A stretch of 41,348 nt of DNA from an uncultured Aquimarina sp. (GCA_947499005.1 CANMML010000031.1:1-41348); one strand, 5' to 3'. Positions 1 to 8,751 are shown, numbered from the stretch's first letter. Notes: generated by a model from the letters alone, not told the origin. Program-made: numbers and translations.

Positions 1-268
1 TATATTTGAAGCTTCCTCTCAGGATCATTAGTCCCAATACCAATATTACCTTTTGGAAAAAGGATATCTCCATTATCGTTGTGTAAATACAAATTACTAT
101 TTCCTAGAGATCCATAACCAATAAACCCCATCCTAGAATTTATGTCTTTGAATTCGATATAGCTAGCGGCTTCATTACCATCTTGCTTATCTTTTAAACT
201 AACTATAGGGCTATCATCGTATATTTGAAGCTTCCTCTCAGGATCATTAGTTCCTATACCAATACTTC
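1..268. repeat. direct repeat inside the GIGT-repeat gene (1-49 and 220-268)
   Basis: Bases 1-49 and 220-268 are nearly identical and 219 bases (73 codons) apart, in frame. They encode the GIGTNDPERKLQIY motif twice. Low divergence between the copies points to recent internal duplication. Confidence 0.8.
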
Positions 269-377
269 CAGATTTATAAACAAAGTCAGATTTTAAGCCA
301 TTCTCTGTTTGAATTTTTTCTTGAGCTTTTGCAAAAGAAAAGACTATTCCTAAAGCAAATAATATATATTTTCTCAT
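1..377 (-). CDS. partial surface protein with GIGT repeats (cut by window edge)
   Basis: On the minus strand an ATG at 377 opens a frame that runs without a stop to the window edge, giving about 125 residues. It begins with a Sec signal peptide (MRKYILFALGIVFSFAKAQ). Two copies of the motif GIGTNDPERKLQIY follow, about 73 residues apart. GIGT-x-x-P-x-x-KL-x-I repeats are common in long surface or tail-fibre-like proteins of Flavobacteriia, where they precede a C-terminal domain that lies outside this window. The two motif copies are nearly identical in DNA, so the repeat unit expanded recently. Function is unknown; a secreted or surface structural role is inferred. Confidence 0.75.
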   Translation of the reverse strand, partial: MRKYILFALGIVFSFAKAQEKIQTENGLKSDFVYKSGSIGIGTNDPERKLQIYDDSPIVSLKDKQDGNEAASYIEFKDINSRMGFIGYGSLGNSNLYLHNDNGDILFPKGNIGIGTNDPERKLQI

Positions 378-661
378 TTTATTTTTTAAAGCAAAGATAA
401 TAACAACATTATACTTATAAACAATAAATTACTTACACAATGAAACACACACTATTAACTTCCTATTTGTCTTTCTTTTCTAGATGATTTAATATATTTC
501 AATTTCCCTTTAATTATAAATCTACTTTATTTTTTATCTCCATTTTAAATAATGAGCCCCTTTTGGGGTATGAATCTATAAACAGTATACCTGATAATTC
601 AGTAACCCTATTCTGAATATAGAGTCAAATATGATTTCATATATATTATTGCAAAGGTTTT

Positions 662-1366
662 CTAGTCAGGAAACTTATGAATTCTTCTAAATTGCCTTGT
701 TACTATTGAGTCAGAATTCAAGAGTTTTAACGTTATCTGATTTTCCTCAAATTGAATCTCCCAAAGATCTCTTTTGACTTGGTCTCCATATGGAATTAAT
801 TCAACTTCAGGTTTATGCCCATGAACATTATACACCCCATTTACCCTTCCTTTTTCAGACCTTATAACAAATCGCTTATCCCATCGAAAAAATATGTAAT
901 CGTTAATTTCTTTTTGCTCCGATTCCTCAAAATAATTGCCATTACTTATTGCTTTTTCTAATTCCCAAAGCCCAAGTATTTTATCCCCATATGTTTCTGG
1001 AAGTTTAAATGAACGTTCTAAAGTAATCTTGATGTCTTGCCCTTCTTCCGTTCTCTTCCAAATCATTTCATTATCGGTATACGATATCATAAAAGGATCA
1101 TTTAGATCATCTAATCCGTTTGAGTTTTTAATAGATAATTCATAAGATTTTTGATTCAACTTCCAAGTCCCGTATGAATGTTGGAATCTTCCATTACCTG
1201 ATGCTTGTGTTAAATCGGAATCAAAGCGAATCCATCTTGCATTTGGAGTCATTTCTTCATCTCCTACAACTACTGATTTAACAGTCCATAAACCTTCAAT
1301 TGTCTTTTTTTCGCAACTGAAGAATGAAATAATTGCTATTAGTGACAGTATTGATTTAATTTTCAT
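662..1366 (-). CDS. lipoprotein with two lipocalin-like repeats
   Basis: A 234-residue protein that starts with a lipoprotein signal peptide ending in the lipobox-like FFSC, so it is probably anchored in the envelope. The mature part has two similar halves, one starting GLWTV near residue 26 and one starting GLWEL near residue 132. The GxW opening followed by beta-rich sequence resembles lipocalin-like domains of Bacteroidota lipoproteins. The ATG directly follows the TGA of a broken upstream frame (stop 1367-1369), so the two were probably co-transcribed. The true function is unknown. Confidence 0.7.
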   Translation of the reverse strand: MKIKSILSLIAIISFFSCEKKTIEGLWTVKSVVVGDEEMTPNARWIRFDSDLTQASGNGRFQHSYGTWKLNQKSYELSIKNSNGLDDLNDPFMISYTDNEMIWKRTEEGQDIKITLERSFKLPETYGDKILGLWELEKAISNGNYFEESEQKEINDYIFFRWDKRFVIRSEKGRVNGVYNVHGHKPEVELIPYGDQVKRDLWEIQFEENQITLKLLNSDSIVTRQFRRIHKFPD

Positions 1367-1655
1367 TCATTTAATTGTTTTCTCACCAAAAGCATGTTTA
1401 AGAAATTTTTTAACCTCTAAATATGCTTCTTTCAATTCAGCATATTTAAATTTCACATTTACGATTTTTGGTAATGCGCTTTCTATTCTATGTTAAACGC
1501 TCCAAAGTCAATTTTTTTACTCAATTTGTAACCAATCAGGTTTTTGTTTTCTATTTTTAAAACTAAGTCGTTTAAAAAATTATACTCAGTTTCTATTGGG
1601 TTACTAAGAATTTTTATTTCAGAACCAATCGGGGAGATTTGTGTGCTGTTATATA
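1367..1655 (-). pseudogene. remnant of an unknown gene, frameshifted
   Basis: Two minus-strand frames together look like one broken coding sequence. The first, without a start codon, reads ...KILSNPIETEYNF... and ends with ...DFGAFNIE at a TAG (1483-1485). Shifting frame near there continues as ESALPKIVNVKF... down to a TGA at 1367-1369, touching the ATG of the lipoprotein gene. Composition is protein-like (K/E-rich, amphipathic). The 5' end is missing, close to the end of the neighbouring reductase gene. I do not recognise the family. Confidence 0.4.
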
Positions 1656-1666
1656 TTTAATTGGTA

Positions 1667-2716
1667 TTAAGCATCATCAAAATCAATCTTGATATTATCA
1701 CTAACAGCATAAGCTTGACATGAAAGAATAAGGCCTTCAGCAACTTCAGAATCTGTTAGTAGGTTATTGACTGGCATATTCACTTCACCTTCCACTACGC
1801 GGCAGATGCAAGAAGCACATACCCCGCCTTTACAAGAGTATGGAGCGTCGATATCTGCCTTTAAAATATTGTCTAGTAATGTTGCTTTTTTGTCCGATTC
1901 TATAGTAATGCTCTCATCATCAACAATAACCTCTACAGTTGAAACGCCTTCAGTATTCCCGTCATTTGAGACGTCGGTACTAGAAGTAAAAAGTTCGAAG
2001 TGAATATTGTTATCGTCAATTTTATTTTCAGAAAGTACGTCTTTTACACTATTAATCATTGTTTCAGGACCACATAGGTAATAGTCGTTGAATTCTATAC
2101 CGTCAAATTTGTTTTTCAAAGCATAGTTGACAATGCTTTTGTCGATACGGCCAAACTTAGCACCATCGGTATTTTCTTGACTATAGATAAATTCAATGAA
2201 AAGGCGTTCTGGGTAACTTGTTTGAAGTTCTAGCAAATCTCTAAGAAACATGGCTTCTGTATTTGATTTGTTACCATAAACCAATACAAATTTACTTTGT
2301 TTCTCTGTCGTTAGAACCGTTTTTATCATAGACATGATAGGAGTAATACCACTACCAGCGGCAAAAGCCATATAATTTTTAGCAGCAGCAGCGTTGGTTT
2401 GAAGTTGAAACTTTCCTTCGGGAACCATTGCTTCTAGCGTATCGCCAACTACTAATTTCTCATTAGCGTAAACAGAGAAAATACCATCGGCAATTTTCTT
2501 AACACTAACTTGTATGTTTTCATCCTGTGGACTGCTGCTTATAGAGTAAGCTCTTCGTACTTCCTCGCCATTAATCTTTGCTTTTAATCCAAGAAATTGC
2601 CCAGGAATAAATGAAAAATCTTTTTTTAGTTCATTAGGGATTTCAAAAACCAAGGATACAGCGTTTGGCGTTTCTTGTATGATTTCTTTAATGCGAAGTG
2701 TACTATATGAAGACAT
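1667..2716 (-). CDS. flavodoxin/ferredoxin reductase with 2Fe-2S domain (PaaE-like)
   Basis: A 349-residue FAD/NAD(P)H oxidoreductase with a C-terminal plant-type ferredoxin domain, which passes electrons from NAD(P)H through FAD to the iron-sulfur cluster and on to a partner. The FAD-binding motif RRAYSISSSP lies near residue 55, and the NAD(P)-binding part has AGSGITPIMSM and YLCGPETMI. The C-terminus has CKGGVCASC and a later LSCQA, giving the four cluster cysteines. The order FAD-NAD-2Fe2S matches PaaE/HmpA-type reductases. The oxygenase partners are not nearby, so the substrate pathway is unknown. I chose ATG 2716 (MSSYSTL) over the upstream in-frame TTG at 2731. Confidence 0.85.
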   Translation of the reverse strand: MSSYSTLRIKEIIQETPNAVSLVFEIPNELKKDFSFIPGQFLGLKAKINGEEVRRAYSISSSPQDENIQVSVKKIADGIFSVYANEKLVVGDTLEAMVPEGKFQLQTNAAAAKNYMAFAAGSGITPIMSMIKTVLTTEKQSKFVLVYGNKSNTEAMFLRDLLELQTSYPERLFIEFIYSQENTDGAKFGRIDKSIVNYALKNKFDGIEFNDYYLCGPETMINSVKDVLSENKIDDNNIHFELFTSSTDVSNDGNTEGVSTVEVIVDDESITIESDKKATLLDNILKADIDAPYSCKGGVCASCICRVVEGEVNMPVNNLLTDSEVAEGLILSCQAYAVSDNIKIDFDDA

Positions 2717-2728
2717 TGAATTTTTTTT

Positions 2729-2756
2729 CAAAAATACTAAATGTCTTATGTAACAA
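2729..2756 (-). promoter_or_regulatory. candidate promoter of the PaaE-like reductase
   Basis: On the minus strand there is a -7 element TATTTTTG (complement of 2729-2736), matching the Bacteroidota TAnnTTTG consensus. It is preceded 17 bases upstream by TTG (complement of 2754-2756). The predicted leader is very short, so this is tentative. Confidence 0.35.
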
Positions 2757-2760
2757 AAGA

Positions 2761-2840
2761 AAAACTGAGTTCAAAAAGGTGATTTTATTATTTTGTTTTT
2801 TTCTGTGTATGTAGTACCCTATGTTATTGAACTCAGTTTT
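2761..2840. repeat. 14-bp perfect inverted repeat in a divergent intergenic region
   Basis: AAAACTGAGTTCAA (2761-2774) is the exact reverse complement of TTGAACTCAGTTTT (2827-2840), with 52 bases between. It lies in the 446-base gap between two divergent genes, where no terminator is needed. It could be paired operator sites or the termini of a very small non-autonomous element. The rest of the gap is AT-rich and holds no supported gene. Confidence 0.6.
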
Positions 2841-3066
2841 AAGGGGCGAAAATGCTATAATTCAACATTGTAGTTGAAACGTCTCTGAAACAAATTTGAT
2901 GATTTATTTTGAAACGAAAAAATATTTAACAAAAAAATTATGCGCGCACAGCTTTTGTAATGGTCTGATATAGATTCAAGTTGGATGTTTTGGAGGTAAA
3001 TAAACCTTGATTTTGAGGCTTTTTTATAAGTCTGAGAAATATATAAATAGACAGAACAGTTAAATT

Positions 3067-3095
3067 TTGTAAAATAGTAGATAGTTGTACCTTTA
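3067..3095 (+). promoter_or_regulatory. candidate promoter of sprE
   Basis: TTG at 3067-3069 is followed after 18 bases by TACCTTTA (3088-3095), one base off the Bacteroidota TAnnTTTG -7 consensus and correctly spaced from a -33 TTG. It would give a leader of roughly 60 bases before the TTG start at 3163. Confidence 0.4.
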
Positions 3096-3162
3096 TAGAT
3101 TGATGTTTAACACACTATTTTTAGATTAGAAGAGTTATCTATAGTGTTTAAAGAATAATATT

Positions 3163-5724
3163 TTGAAGAAATATTCTCGTTCGGTTCTTGTTGTCTTCCT
3201 AGCTGGTTTAGCTATGGCTAGTTGTTCAAGAAAGAAAGATAAGTGGATTAACCGTAACTGGCATGCCATGACAACGTATTATAATACTGCGTTTAATGGT
3301 AAGCAAGCTTTTATTGTAGGAAAGCAAAACGTAGTAGAGAGTTACCAAGATAATTATTGGAAGCAATTACCTGTCGAGCGTCTAGAGCTTAAGACTGCTG
3401 AAGATATTTATAATGGAGATAACAGTAATCCCGATTTTTTAAGAGCGGAAGAAAAAGCAGCAAAGGCGATACAAAAGCATTCAATGGTGATTGCCGATAC
3501 AGAAAAAAACCCTCAAATTGATGAGGCTTTTATGTTGTTAGGGAAGGCACGTTATTTCGATCAACGCTTTATCGGTGCTCTAGAAGCGTTCAATTATATC
3601 CTCTATAAATATCCGACTTCTAATAATATAAATAATGCTAAGGTTTGGAAAGCTAAAGTGCAATTGCGTTTAGAAAATGACGAAGGCGCAGTAAAAAGTC
3701 TGAAGAAAATGCTCTTCAAGCAAAAAATTAAATTAGAACCTCAAGAATTGGCAGATGCGTCTGCAATTTTAGCCCAAGGTTATATTAATTTAAAGCACAG
3801 GGATAGTGCTATTGCTCCGATTAAGGTGGCGATAGAGAATACGAAGAGTATGGAGGAAAAAGGACGTTACCTTTTCATACTTGGGCAATTGTATAATAGG
3901 ATTAGAGAAAGAGATACTGCAAATATCCATTTTGATCAATTGATTAAACTGAATCGTAGAGTGCCTAGAGAATACTTGGTAAATGCATACATCGCTAAAG
4001 CAAGAAACCTAGAGATTGAGTCGGAAGATCAAATTGCATTTTTAGATATTTTAAATAAGTTAGAGGAGAATTGGGAAAACAGACCATACCTAGATCGTAT
4101 ATATTATGAGAAAGCTATTTTCTTTTATGCTGCAGATTCATTTGATATAGCTAAAAAATATTACAACAAATCGTTGAGAACAAATTCTAGTGATAATTAC
4201 CTAAGATCATTGGATTATGAAACCCTAAGTAAGATTGCCTTTAACGACGCCGAATATAGTATTTCGGGTAAATATATGGACAGTACGCTTAGTCTATTGG
4301 ATAGCAACTCGAAGCGTTATCGTGTTATAAAGAAGAAACGAGATAATCTAGATGAGGTTATTCGATATGAAACGATAGTGCACGACAATGATAGTATTTT
4401 GAATTTGACCTCGATGTCAAAGGCAAATCAAGAATTGTTCTTTCAAAAATTTACCGATAGTTTAAAAAGTCTAAAGAAGGCGAAATTGAAAAAGCAAAAA
4501 GCGCGCTTTGCCAAGCAACTTCAAAATGCAGGGAATTTAAATGCAAAATCTTTCGTCCAAGGTAAAAGAGAAAACGAAGGCTTTTATTTTTATAATGCCA
4601 ATATCGTAGAAAACGGGAAATTGCAGTTTAAAGATATTTACGGAAAAAGACAATTGGTGGATAATTGGAAAATATCTAGTTTAAGCGGCTTAAATAATAT
4701 AGTTGAAGCGATAGAGCCTGTCGATGATGATTACGATATTAATAAAGATCCTAGGTTCGATCCACAAGTGTATTTAACTAAAATACCAACTGAGCAAAAA
4801 GTAATTGATAGTCTTAATTATGGCTTAAATGATGCCCATTTTCAGTTAGGGACATTGTATAAAGAGCAATTAAGAGAGTATTTTAAAGCATCGCAAAGTT
4901 TCGAAGCGGTGTTGAAAAACGATCCTGATGAAAAATACATCTTACCAGCCAAATACAATTTGTATAAAATTTATCAAGTAAACGGTAATTTTAGCAAAGA
5001 AGAGCAAGTGCGTCAAGATATCTTAAAGAATCACCCAGATTCGCGATTTGCAGCTATTGTGAAAGATCCGTTTAAGCAAGTAGAAGGTGACGAGAATAAT
5101 TTTGATAAAGAATACGGGAAGATTTACCGCAAATTTAAAAAGCAACATTATACTGCCGTGTTGAATGATTTAAAACCAATGATTGACACTTATAAAGGAG
5201 ATGATTTGGAACTTAGATTGCAGTTATTAAAATCGAAAGCCATTGGTAAAATAGAAGGCGTTTCCGCAATGAAACCTACACTGGAATACCTAGCCAATAC
5301 TTTTCCTCAGTCTCAAGAAGGAAAAAGGGCTTTAGAGATGCTGTCAAGTACAATTCCTCATTTAGAAAATATGCAATTTCGAAATGATACTTCTTCTAGA
5401 GCTAGGTATAAATTAGTGTATGACGCCAAAGATTCTAGTGAAGCAGAGTCTTTAAAGAAGCAATTAGATGAGTTACTTGTGAAAAGGCGATTTGATGAGC
5501 TAAAGACAACAATAGACTTTTATACTCCCGAATTATCTCTAGTAGTATTACATGGAATGAAGGGGAAAGATCAAGTGCGAGCTGTCAATGCATTGTTGTC
5601 AGATGAAAGTTTGTCGGACTCTATGAAAAGAAAAGGTTTGTATGTGTCCAGTGATAATTATCGAGTGATACAAGGTCAAAAGAAGTTGTCAGACTATAAA
5701 AAACAATTAGAATCGTTATTTTAG
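3163..5724 (+). CDS. sprE: SprE/PorW, T9SS and gliding-motility lipoprotein
   Basis: An 853-residue lipoprotein of the SprE/PorW family, needed for type IX secretion and gliding in Flavobacterium johnsoniae and for gingipain secretion in Porphyromonas (PorW). The start is TTG at 3163: the lipoprotein signal MKKYSRSVLVVFLAGLAMASC needs this start, and the next methionine is already inside the signal. The lipobox is LAMASC. The body is made of TPR-like helical repeats (for example near residues 120-330 and 590-640), with the family's typical N-terminal NWHAMTTYYNTAFNG segment. It is followed closely by a bactofilin gene. Its presence fits the T9SS-sorted protein later in this window. Confidence 0.82.
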   Translation: MKKYSRSVLVVFLAGLAMASCSRKKDKWINRNWHAMTTYYNTAFNGKQAFIVGKQNVVESYQDNYWKQLPVERLELKTAEDIYNGDNSNPDFLRAEEKAAKAIQKHSMVIADTEKNPQIDEAFMLLGKARYFDQRFIGALEAFNYILYKYPTSNNINNAKVWKAKVQLRLENDEGAVKSLKKMLFKQKIKLEPQELADASAILAQGYINLKHRDSAIAPIKVAIENTKSMEEKGRYLFILGQLYNRIRERDTANIHFDQLIKLNRRVPREYLVNAYIAKARNLEIESEDQIAFLDILNKLEENWENRPYLDRIYYEKAIFFYAADSFDIAKKYYNKSLRTNSSDNYLRSLDYETLSKIAFNDAEYSISGKYMDSTLSLLDSNSKRYRVIKKKRDNLDEVIRYETIVHDNDSILNLTSMSKANQELFFQKFTDSLKSLKKAKLKKQKARFAKQLQNAGNLNAKSFVQGKRENEGFYFYNANIVENGKLQFKDIYGKRQLVDNWKISSLSGLNNIVEAIEPVDDDYDINKDPRFDPQVYLTKIPTEQKVIDSLNYGLNDAHFQLGTLYKEQLREYFKASQSFEAVLKNDPDEKYILPAKYNLYKIYQVNGNFSKEEQVRQDILKNHPDSRFAAIVKDPFKQVEGDENNFDKEYGKIYRKFKKQHYTAVLNDLKPMIDTYKGDDLELRLQLLKSKAIGKIEGVSAMKPTLEYLANTFPQSQEGKRALEMLSSTIPHLENMQFRNDTSSRARYKLVYDAKDSSEAESLKKQLDELLVKRRFDELKTTIDFYTPELSLVVLHGMKGKDQVRAVNALLSDESLSDSMKRKGLYVSSDNYRVIQGQKKLSDYKKQLESLF

Positions 5725-5761
5725 CATTAGGAAGTAATTAATCTAAATACCCCGCGAAATC

Positions 5762-6169
5762 ATGTTCTCAGAAAACAAAAAACCTAAAGAAACATTGGAT
5801 TACTCAAAAAATCAAAATAAAATATCAGAAGGAACTCTTATTACTGGAGATTTAGTATCGAAAGGAGGATTTCGTATTGAAGGAAAAATAGAAGGAAACG
5901 TTAAAACGGAAGGACGTGTTGTGGTAGGTGCTACAGGAAGCATCACAGGAACTTTAACTTGTGAAAGTGCAGAGTTCGAAGGAAGCTTTTCGGGTAACCT
6001 AGACGTTTCGGATACGCTGACCTTAAAGCCGACAGCTAAAATTGAAGGAGAAGTAGTTATAGGAAAACTAGTAGTCGAATCTGGTGCTAGTTTCAATGTA
6101 TCTTCTTGTGCAATGAAGGGAGCCGTAAAACCTATCAGTAAAAAACAGAATGGAGAAAAATCGGCTTAA
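5762..6169 (+). CDS. bactofilin (polymer-forming cytoskeletal protein)
   Basis: A 135-residue bactofilin. These proteins polymerise without nucleotides into filaments at the inner membrane through a right-handed beta-helix. The sequence shows the repeated short beta-rungs with G and V at regular spacing (EGTLITGDLVSKGGFRIEG, then KIEGNVKTEGRVVVG, then TGSITGTLTCESAEFEG) between charged N- and C-terminal tails. It starts at ATG 5762, 37 bases after sprE, and its last 20 bases overlap the next gene. Bactofilins beside the ATP synthase genes are a known Bacteroidota arrangement. Confidence 0.9.
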   Translation: MFSENKKPKETLDYSKNQNKISEGTLITGDLVSKGGFRIEGKIEGNVKTEGRVVVGATGSITGTLTCESAEFEGSFSGNLDVSDTLTLKPTAKIEGEVVIGKLVVESGASFNVSSCAMKGAVKPISKKQNGEKSA

Positions 6170-6365
6170 GAATTTTGCCGTTTTCACGGGTATAGGAATA
6201 CAAATGGGTGCTACTATTTACATAGGGCACCTTTTTGGGTCTTGGCTAGATACTAAATATGGTGAGCCAGAGCCTTACTATGCTACTTGGATTACATTAG
6301 CAGCAGTAGTTTTAGCAACAGTTAGCGTTATTATGCAGGTGATCCGTTTTTCGAATAAAAAGTAG
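6150..6365 (+). CDS. AtpZ/AtpI-family F0 assembly protein
   Basis: A 71-residue membrane protein with two predicted transmembrane helices (about residues 8-30 and 43-65). It has the GxxIQMGATIYIGHLFGSWLD pattern seen in AtpZ, the small protein encoded upstream of ATP synthase subunit a, which helps assemble or energise F0. The start lies inside the end of the bactofilin gene (20-base overlap in another frame), implying translational coupling. Confidence 0.85.
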   Translation: MEKNRLKNFAVFTGIGIQMGATIYIGHLFGSWLDTKYGEPEPYYATWITLAAVVLATVSVIMQVIRFSNKK

Positions 6366-6416
6366 TTTTGCAATAGGCAATAAGAGGTGGCAGAGTAATT
6401 TCTTTGAAACTCCGTC

Positions 6417-6434
6417 ATGCTGATATGTCAGCAT
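6417..6434. repeat. REP-like palindrome ATGCTGA-TATG-TCAGCAT
   Basis: A perfect 7-bp stem with a 4-base loop, preceded by CGTC. The form CGTCATGCTGA...TCAGCATC recurs in many flavobacterial intergenic regions. It lies in the 291-base gap between the AtpZ gene and the next membrane-protein gene, which holds no other supported gene. Confidence 0.6.
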
Positions 6435-6620
6435 CCCATAATACGAGCTAGTGAGATACGGAAGTAAATGCGATAGCTGTCTGATCTACATGAGGCTCAA
6501 AAAAGATAAGATTTCTTCACGAAAAAGTTAAATGAAATTACCCGAGAGAAGGAGTGTTGTGTTTAATTGAAAAATTATTCTCTTGAAAAGTTTAAGCTTC
6601 TTACTTTTGCACTAAATGAG

Positions 6621-6651
6621 GCCTAATGCTTATAGCTAATGGCTTAAAGCT
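6621..6651 (+). repeat. dispersed GCTTATAGCTAA repeat, copy 1
   Basis: Contains GCCTAATGCTTATAGC followed by TAATGGCTTAAAGC. A second copy with the same layout is at 16038-16069. Each copy ends just before a start codon (6657 and 16078). It is probably a flavobacterial dispersed intergenic repeat; whether it forms a translation-affecting hairpin is unknown. Confidence 0.5.
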
Positions 6652-6656
6652 TTAAA

Positions 6657-7064
6657 ATGAAAAACTACTTACACTTCATCATTATTACTATTGCTGCTTT
6701 TGCAATTCATAAATACTTATTACTTCCTCAATTAGAAATAGAGGATACTGTTCCTGTGCTTTTTCAGCATTTATTGTTGGGTGGAGCTGTATTGTTGATT
6801 TATGCTGTAGGGGAATTTATGATTAAAAATTTCTTTTCTACTGCTGGGTTAGCCATTTTAGGATTTACAGTACTCAAGATGGTTGTGTTGTTACTTTTTG
6901 TAAATGCTTATAGTGTGGAAATTAAAGCTCAGCCGACCATAAAATATATTTTAGTTGGTTTCTACTTTTTGTATTTGATCGTTTTGTTGTTGAAAATTAT
7001 ACCATTACTAAATATAAGTCTTCCTAAAAACACCGATAAAGACCTTAATAATGAGGGATTTTAA
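6657..7064 (+). CDS. small membrane protein before atpB (DUF6168-like)
   Basis: A 135-residue, very hydrophobic protein with about four transmembrane helices (near residues 4-20, 37-58, 66-85 and 95-120) and a short charged C-terminus. Proteins of this size and topology occupy this slot between AtpZ and subunit a in Flavobacteriaceae and are usually named DUF6168. The position suggests an AtpI-like helper in F0 assembly or ion supply, but nothing in the sequence proves this. The ATG at 6657 is preceded by a dispersed repeat. Confidence 0.7.
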   Translation: MKNYLHFIIITIAAFAIHKYLLLPQLEIEDTVPVLFQHLLLGGAVLLIYAVGEFMIKNFFSTAGLAILGFTVLKMVVLLLFVNAYSVEIKAQPTIKYILVGFYFLYLIVLLLKIIPLLNISLPKNTDKDLNNEGF

Positions 7065-7104
7065 AAAAAAAGGAGATCATCCTATGTTTTGTTAATTAAA
7101 AATG

Positions 7105-7112
7105 TAATTTTG
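7105..7112 (+). promoter_or_regulatory. candidate -7 element of the atp operon promoter
   Basis: TAATTTTG matches TAnnTTTG and is followed by CA, the usual flavobacterial form. It sits 38 bases before the atpB ATG. No TTG is found at ideal distance upstream, so the -33 part is weak. Confidence 0.45.
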
Positions 7113-7150
7113 CAGCCAAATTTCGAGTTTCAATTTATATTGTAGAACAC

Positions 7151-8356
7151 ATGATGGGAGCACAATCGCTAGCCAAGATTTTTGCGACGGTAGTTTTAAC
7201 AGTTTCTAGTATTGCTGCTATAGCAAGTACTGGAAAAGTAGAAAATCCAATCCAGCATGACACACATGCTGATCATCACGGAGGCCACCATGGTCACGCT
7301 GAATCTAAGCACGATGGTGGACATCATGCTGCAGCTTCACATGGAGGAGAGGTTGATACTAAAGAAGAAATTAATGCTTATCAAAATCATCACTTAGCGG
7401 ATTCGCACGATTTTGGTTTATTTTCTTACGGAAATGAAGATCGTCATCATGTAGGTTTTCCATTGCCAGTTATTGTTTGGACAAGTAAAGGGCTTAGGAC
7501 TTTTTCTTCATCTAAGTTTCATCACAATGATGATGGTCATGCAGTCGTTGAAGAAGACGGAGTGAACTTAGTGAAAATTCACAGTAAAATATATGAGTTG
7601 GACGGAGGTGCACATACTGTAAATTTTGATGCAGATCACCACCCTAAAAATGCGCATAAAGTATTAGACTTTTCGATTACAAAGAGTGTAGTGGGGATGC
7701 TGGTAGCAGGTTTATTATTGTTACTTGGATTTGGAGCTTTGGCGAAAGGATACAAGAAAGGGCCTATCCCAACAGGAGCAGGAAGATTCTTAGAGCCTTT
7801 AGTGTTATTTGTGCGTGATGAAATTGCAAGACCTAATATTGGAGAGAAGAAGTATAAGCGTTTTATGCCGTTTTTATTAACTGTGTTTTTCTTTATCTGG
7901 GTGTTGAACTTGTTAGGATTAACTCCATTAGGTTTTAACGTTACAGGACAGATAGCAGTGACCGTGTGTTTAGCATTATTTACATTTTTTATTACAACAT
8001 TTAGTGGTAATAAAGATTATTGGAAACATATCTTCTGGATGCCAGGAGTGCCTATTCCAATGAAGATTGCTTTAATGCCTATTGAGATATTAGGAATGTT
8101 TACAAAGCCTTTCTCATTATTAATTCGTTTGTTTGCAAATATTACAGCAGGTCACGCAGTAGTAATGGGATTAATAGCAGTAGCATATACAGCAAGAAAT
8201 GTGTTAGGAGTGCCAGGTGCATTTGGAGTTTCATTTGCATTGACACTATTTATTTCATTAATTGAATTACTAGTGGCATTTCTTCAAGCATTCATCTTTA
8301 CAATGTTATCATCATTGTTTATAGGGATGGCAGTAGAAGAGCACGATCATCATTAA
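7151..8356 (+). CDS. atpB: ATP synthase F0 subunit a
   Basis: Subunit a forms the proton half-channels beside the c-ring. At 401 residues it is much longer than the E. coli protein (about 270) because of a roughly 170-residue N-terminal extension: a signal-like hydrophobic segment (residues 5-26), then a histidine-rich stretch (HADHHGGHHGHAESKHDGGH). Such extensions occur in Bacteroidota subunit a, though the histidine density here is high. The conserved core follows, with five or six transmembrane helices and the essential arginine in LLIRLFANITAGHAVV. The C-terminus EEHDHH is again histidine-rich. The start could be the first or second of two adjacent ATGs. Confidence 0.95.
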   Translation: MMGAQSLAKIFATVVLTVSSIAAIASTGKVENPIQHDTHADHHGGHHGHAESKHDGGHHAAASHGGEVDTKEEINAYQNHHLADSHDFGLFSYGNEDRHHVGFPLPVIVWTSKGLRTFSSSKFHHNDDGHAVVEEDGVNLVKIHSKIYELDGGAHTVNFDADHHPKNAHKVLDFSITKSVVGMLVAGLLLLLGFGALAKGYKKGPIPTGAGRFLEPLVLFVRDEIARPNIGEKKYKRFMPFLLTVFFFIWVLNLLGLTPLGFNVTGQIAVTVCLALFTFFITTFSGNKDYWKHIFWMPGVPIPMKIALMPIEILGMFTKPFSLLIRLFANITAGHAVVMGLIAVAYTARNVLGVPGAFGVSFALTLFISLIELLVAFLQAFIFTMLSSLFIGMAVEEHDHH

Positions 8357-8362
8357 AATGTC

Positions 8363-8382
8363 ATTCCGATGAAGATCGGAAT
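8363..8382. repeat. REP-like hairpin ATTCCGAT-GAAG-ATCGGAAT
   Basis: A perfect 8-bp stem with a GAAG tetraloop directly after the atpB stop, preceded by GTC and followed by CTCC. This is a common flavobacterial intergenic element. Lying inside the operon, it could adjust relative expression of atpB and atpE by mRNA processing; that part is inference. Confidence 0.6.
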
Positions 8383-8465
8383 CTCCTTCAGAGCAAGTTG
8401 AAATTTCAATAGCTGAGGAAAAAGAGTAGAATAAGAATTTGTTTAATTATATATAAATTTCAATT

Positions 8466-8660
8466 ATGGACATTCCAAATTTAGTAGGAGCAGGATTAAT
8501 CGTAATCGGTGGTGGATTAGGATTAGGTAAGATTGGTGGATCAGCTATGGAAGCGATCGCTCGTCAACCAGAAGCTGCTGGTAAAATCCAAACTGCAATG
8601 ATTATCATTGGAGCACTTTTAGAAGGTTTAGCTTTCGGTGCATTAATCCTAGGAAGATAA
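8466..8660 (+). CDS. atpE: ATP synthase F0 subunit c
   Basis: A 64-residue hairpin protein that builds the rotating c-ring. Helix 1 is glycine-rich (GAGLIVIGGGLGLGKIGGSA), the polar loop has the signature ARQPEA, and helix 2 carries the ion-binding glutamate in GALLEGLAFG. The short C-terminus is usual for Bacteroidota. The residues around the glutamate look like the proton-using type rather than the sodium type. Confidence 0.96.
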   Translation: MDIPNLVGAGLIVIGGGLGLGKIGGSAMEAIARQPEAAGKIQTAMIIIGALLEGLAFGALILGR

Positions 8661-8751
8661 TCTTAAAGAATGAAGTCTATACCTGTAACGGTTGGTTGCA
8701 GGATAGATTTTTTTAAAAAGTAATTGAACAAAAAAAGTAAAGAAATTAGAA

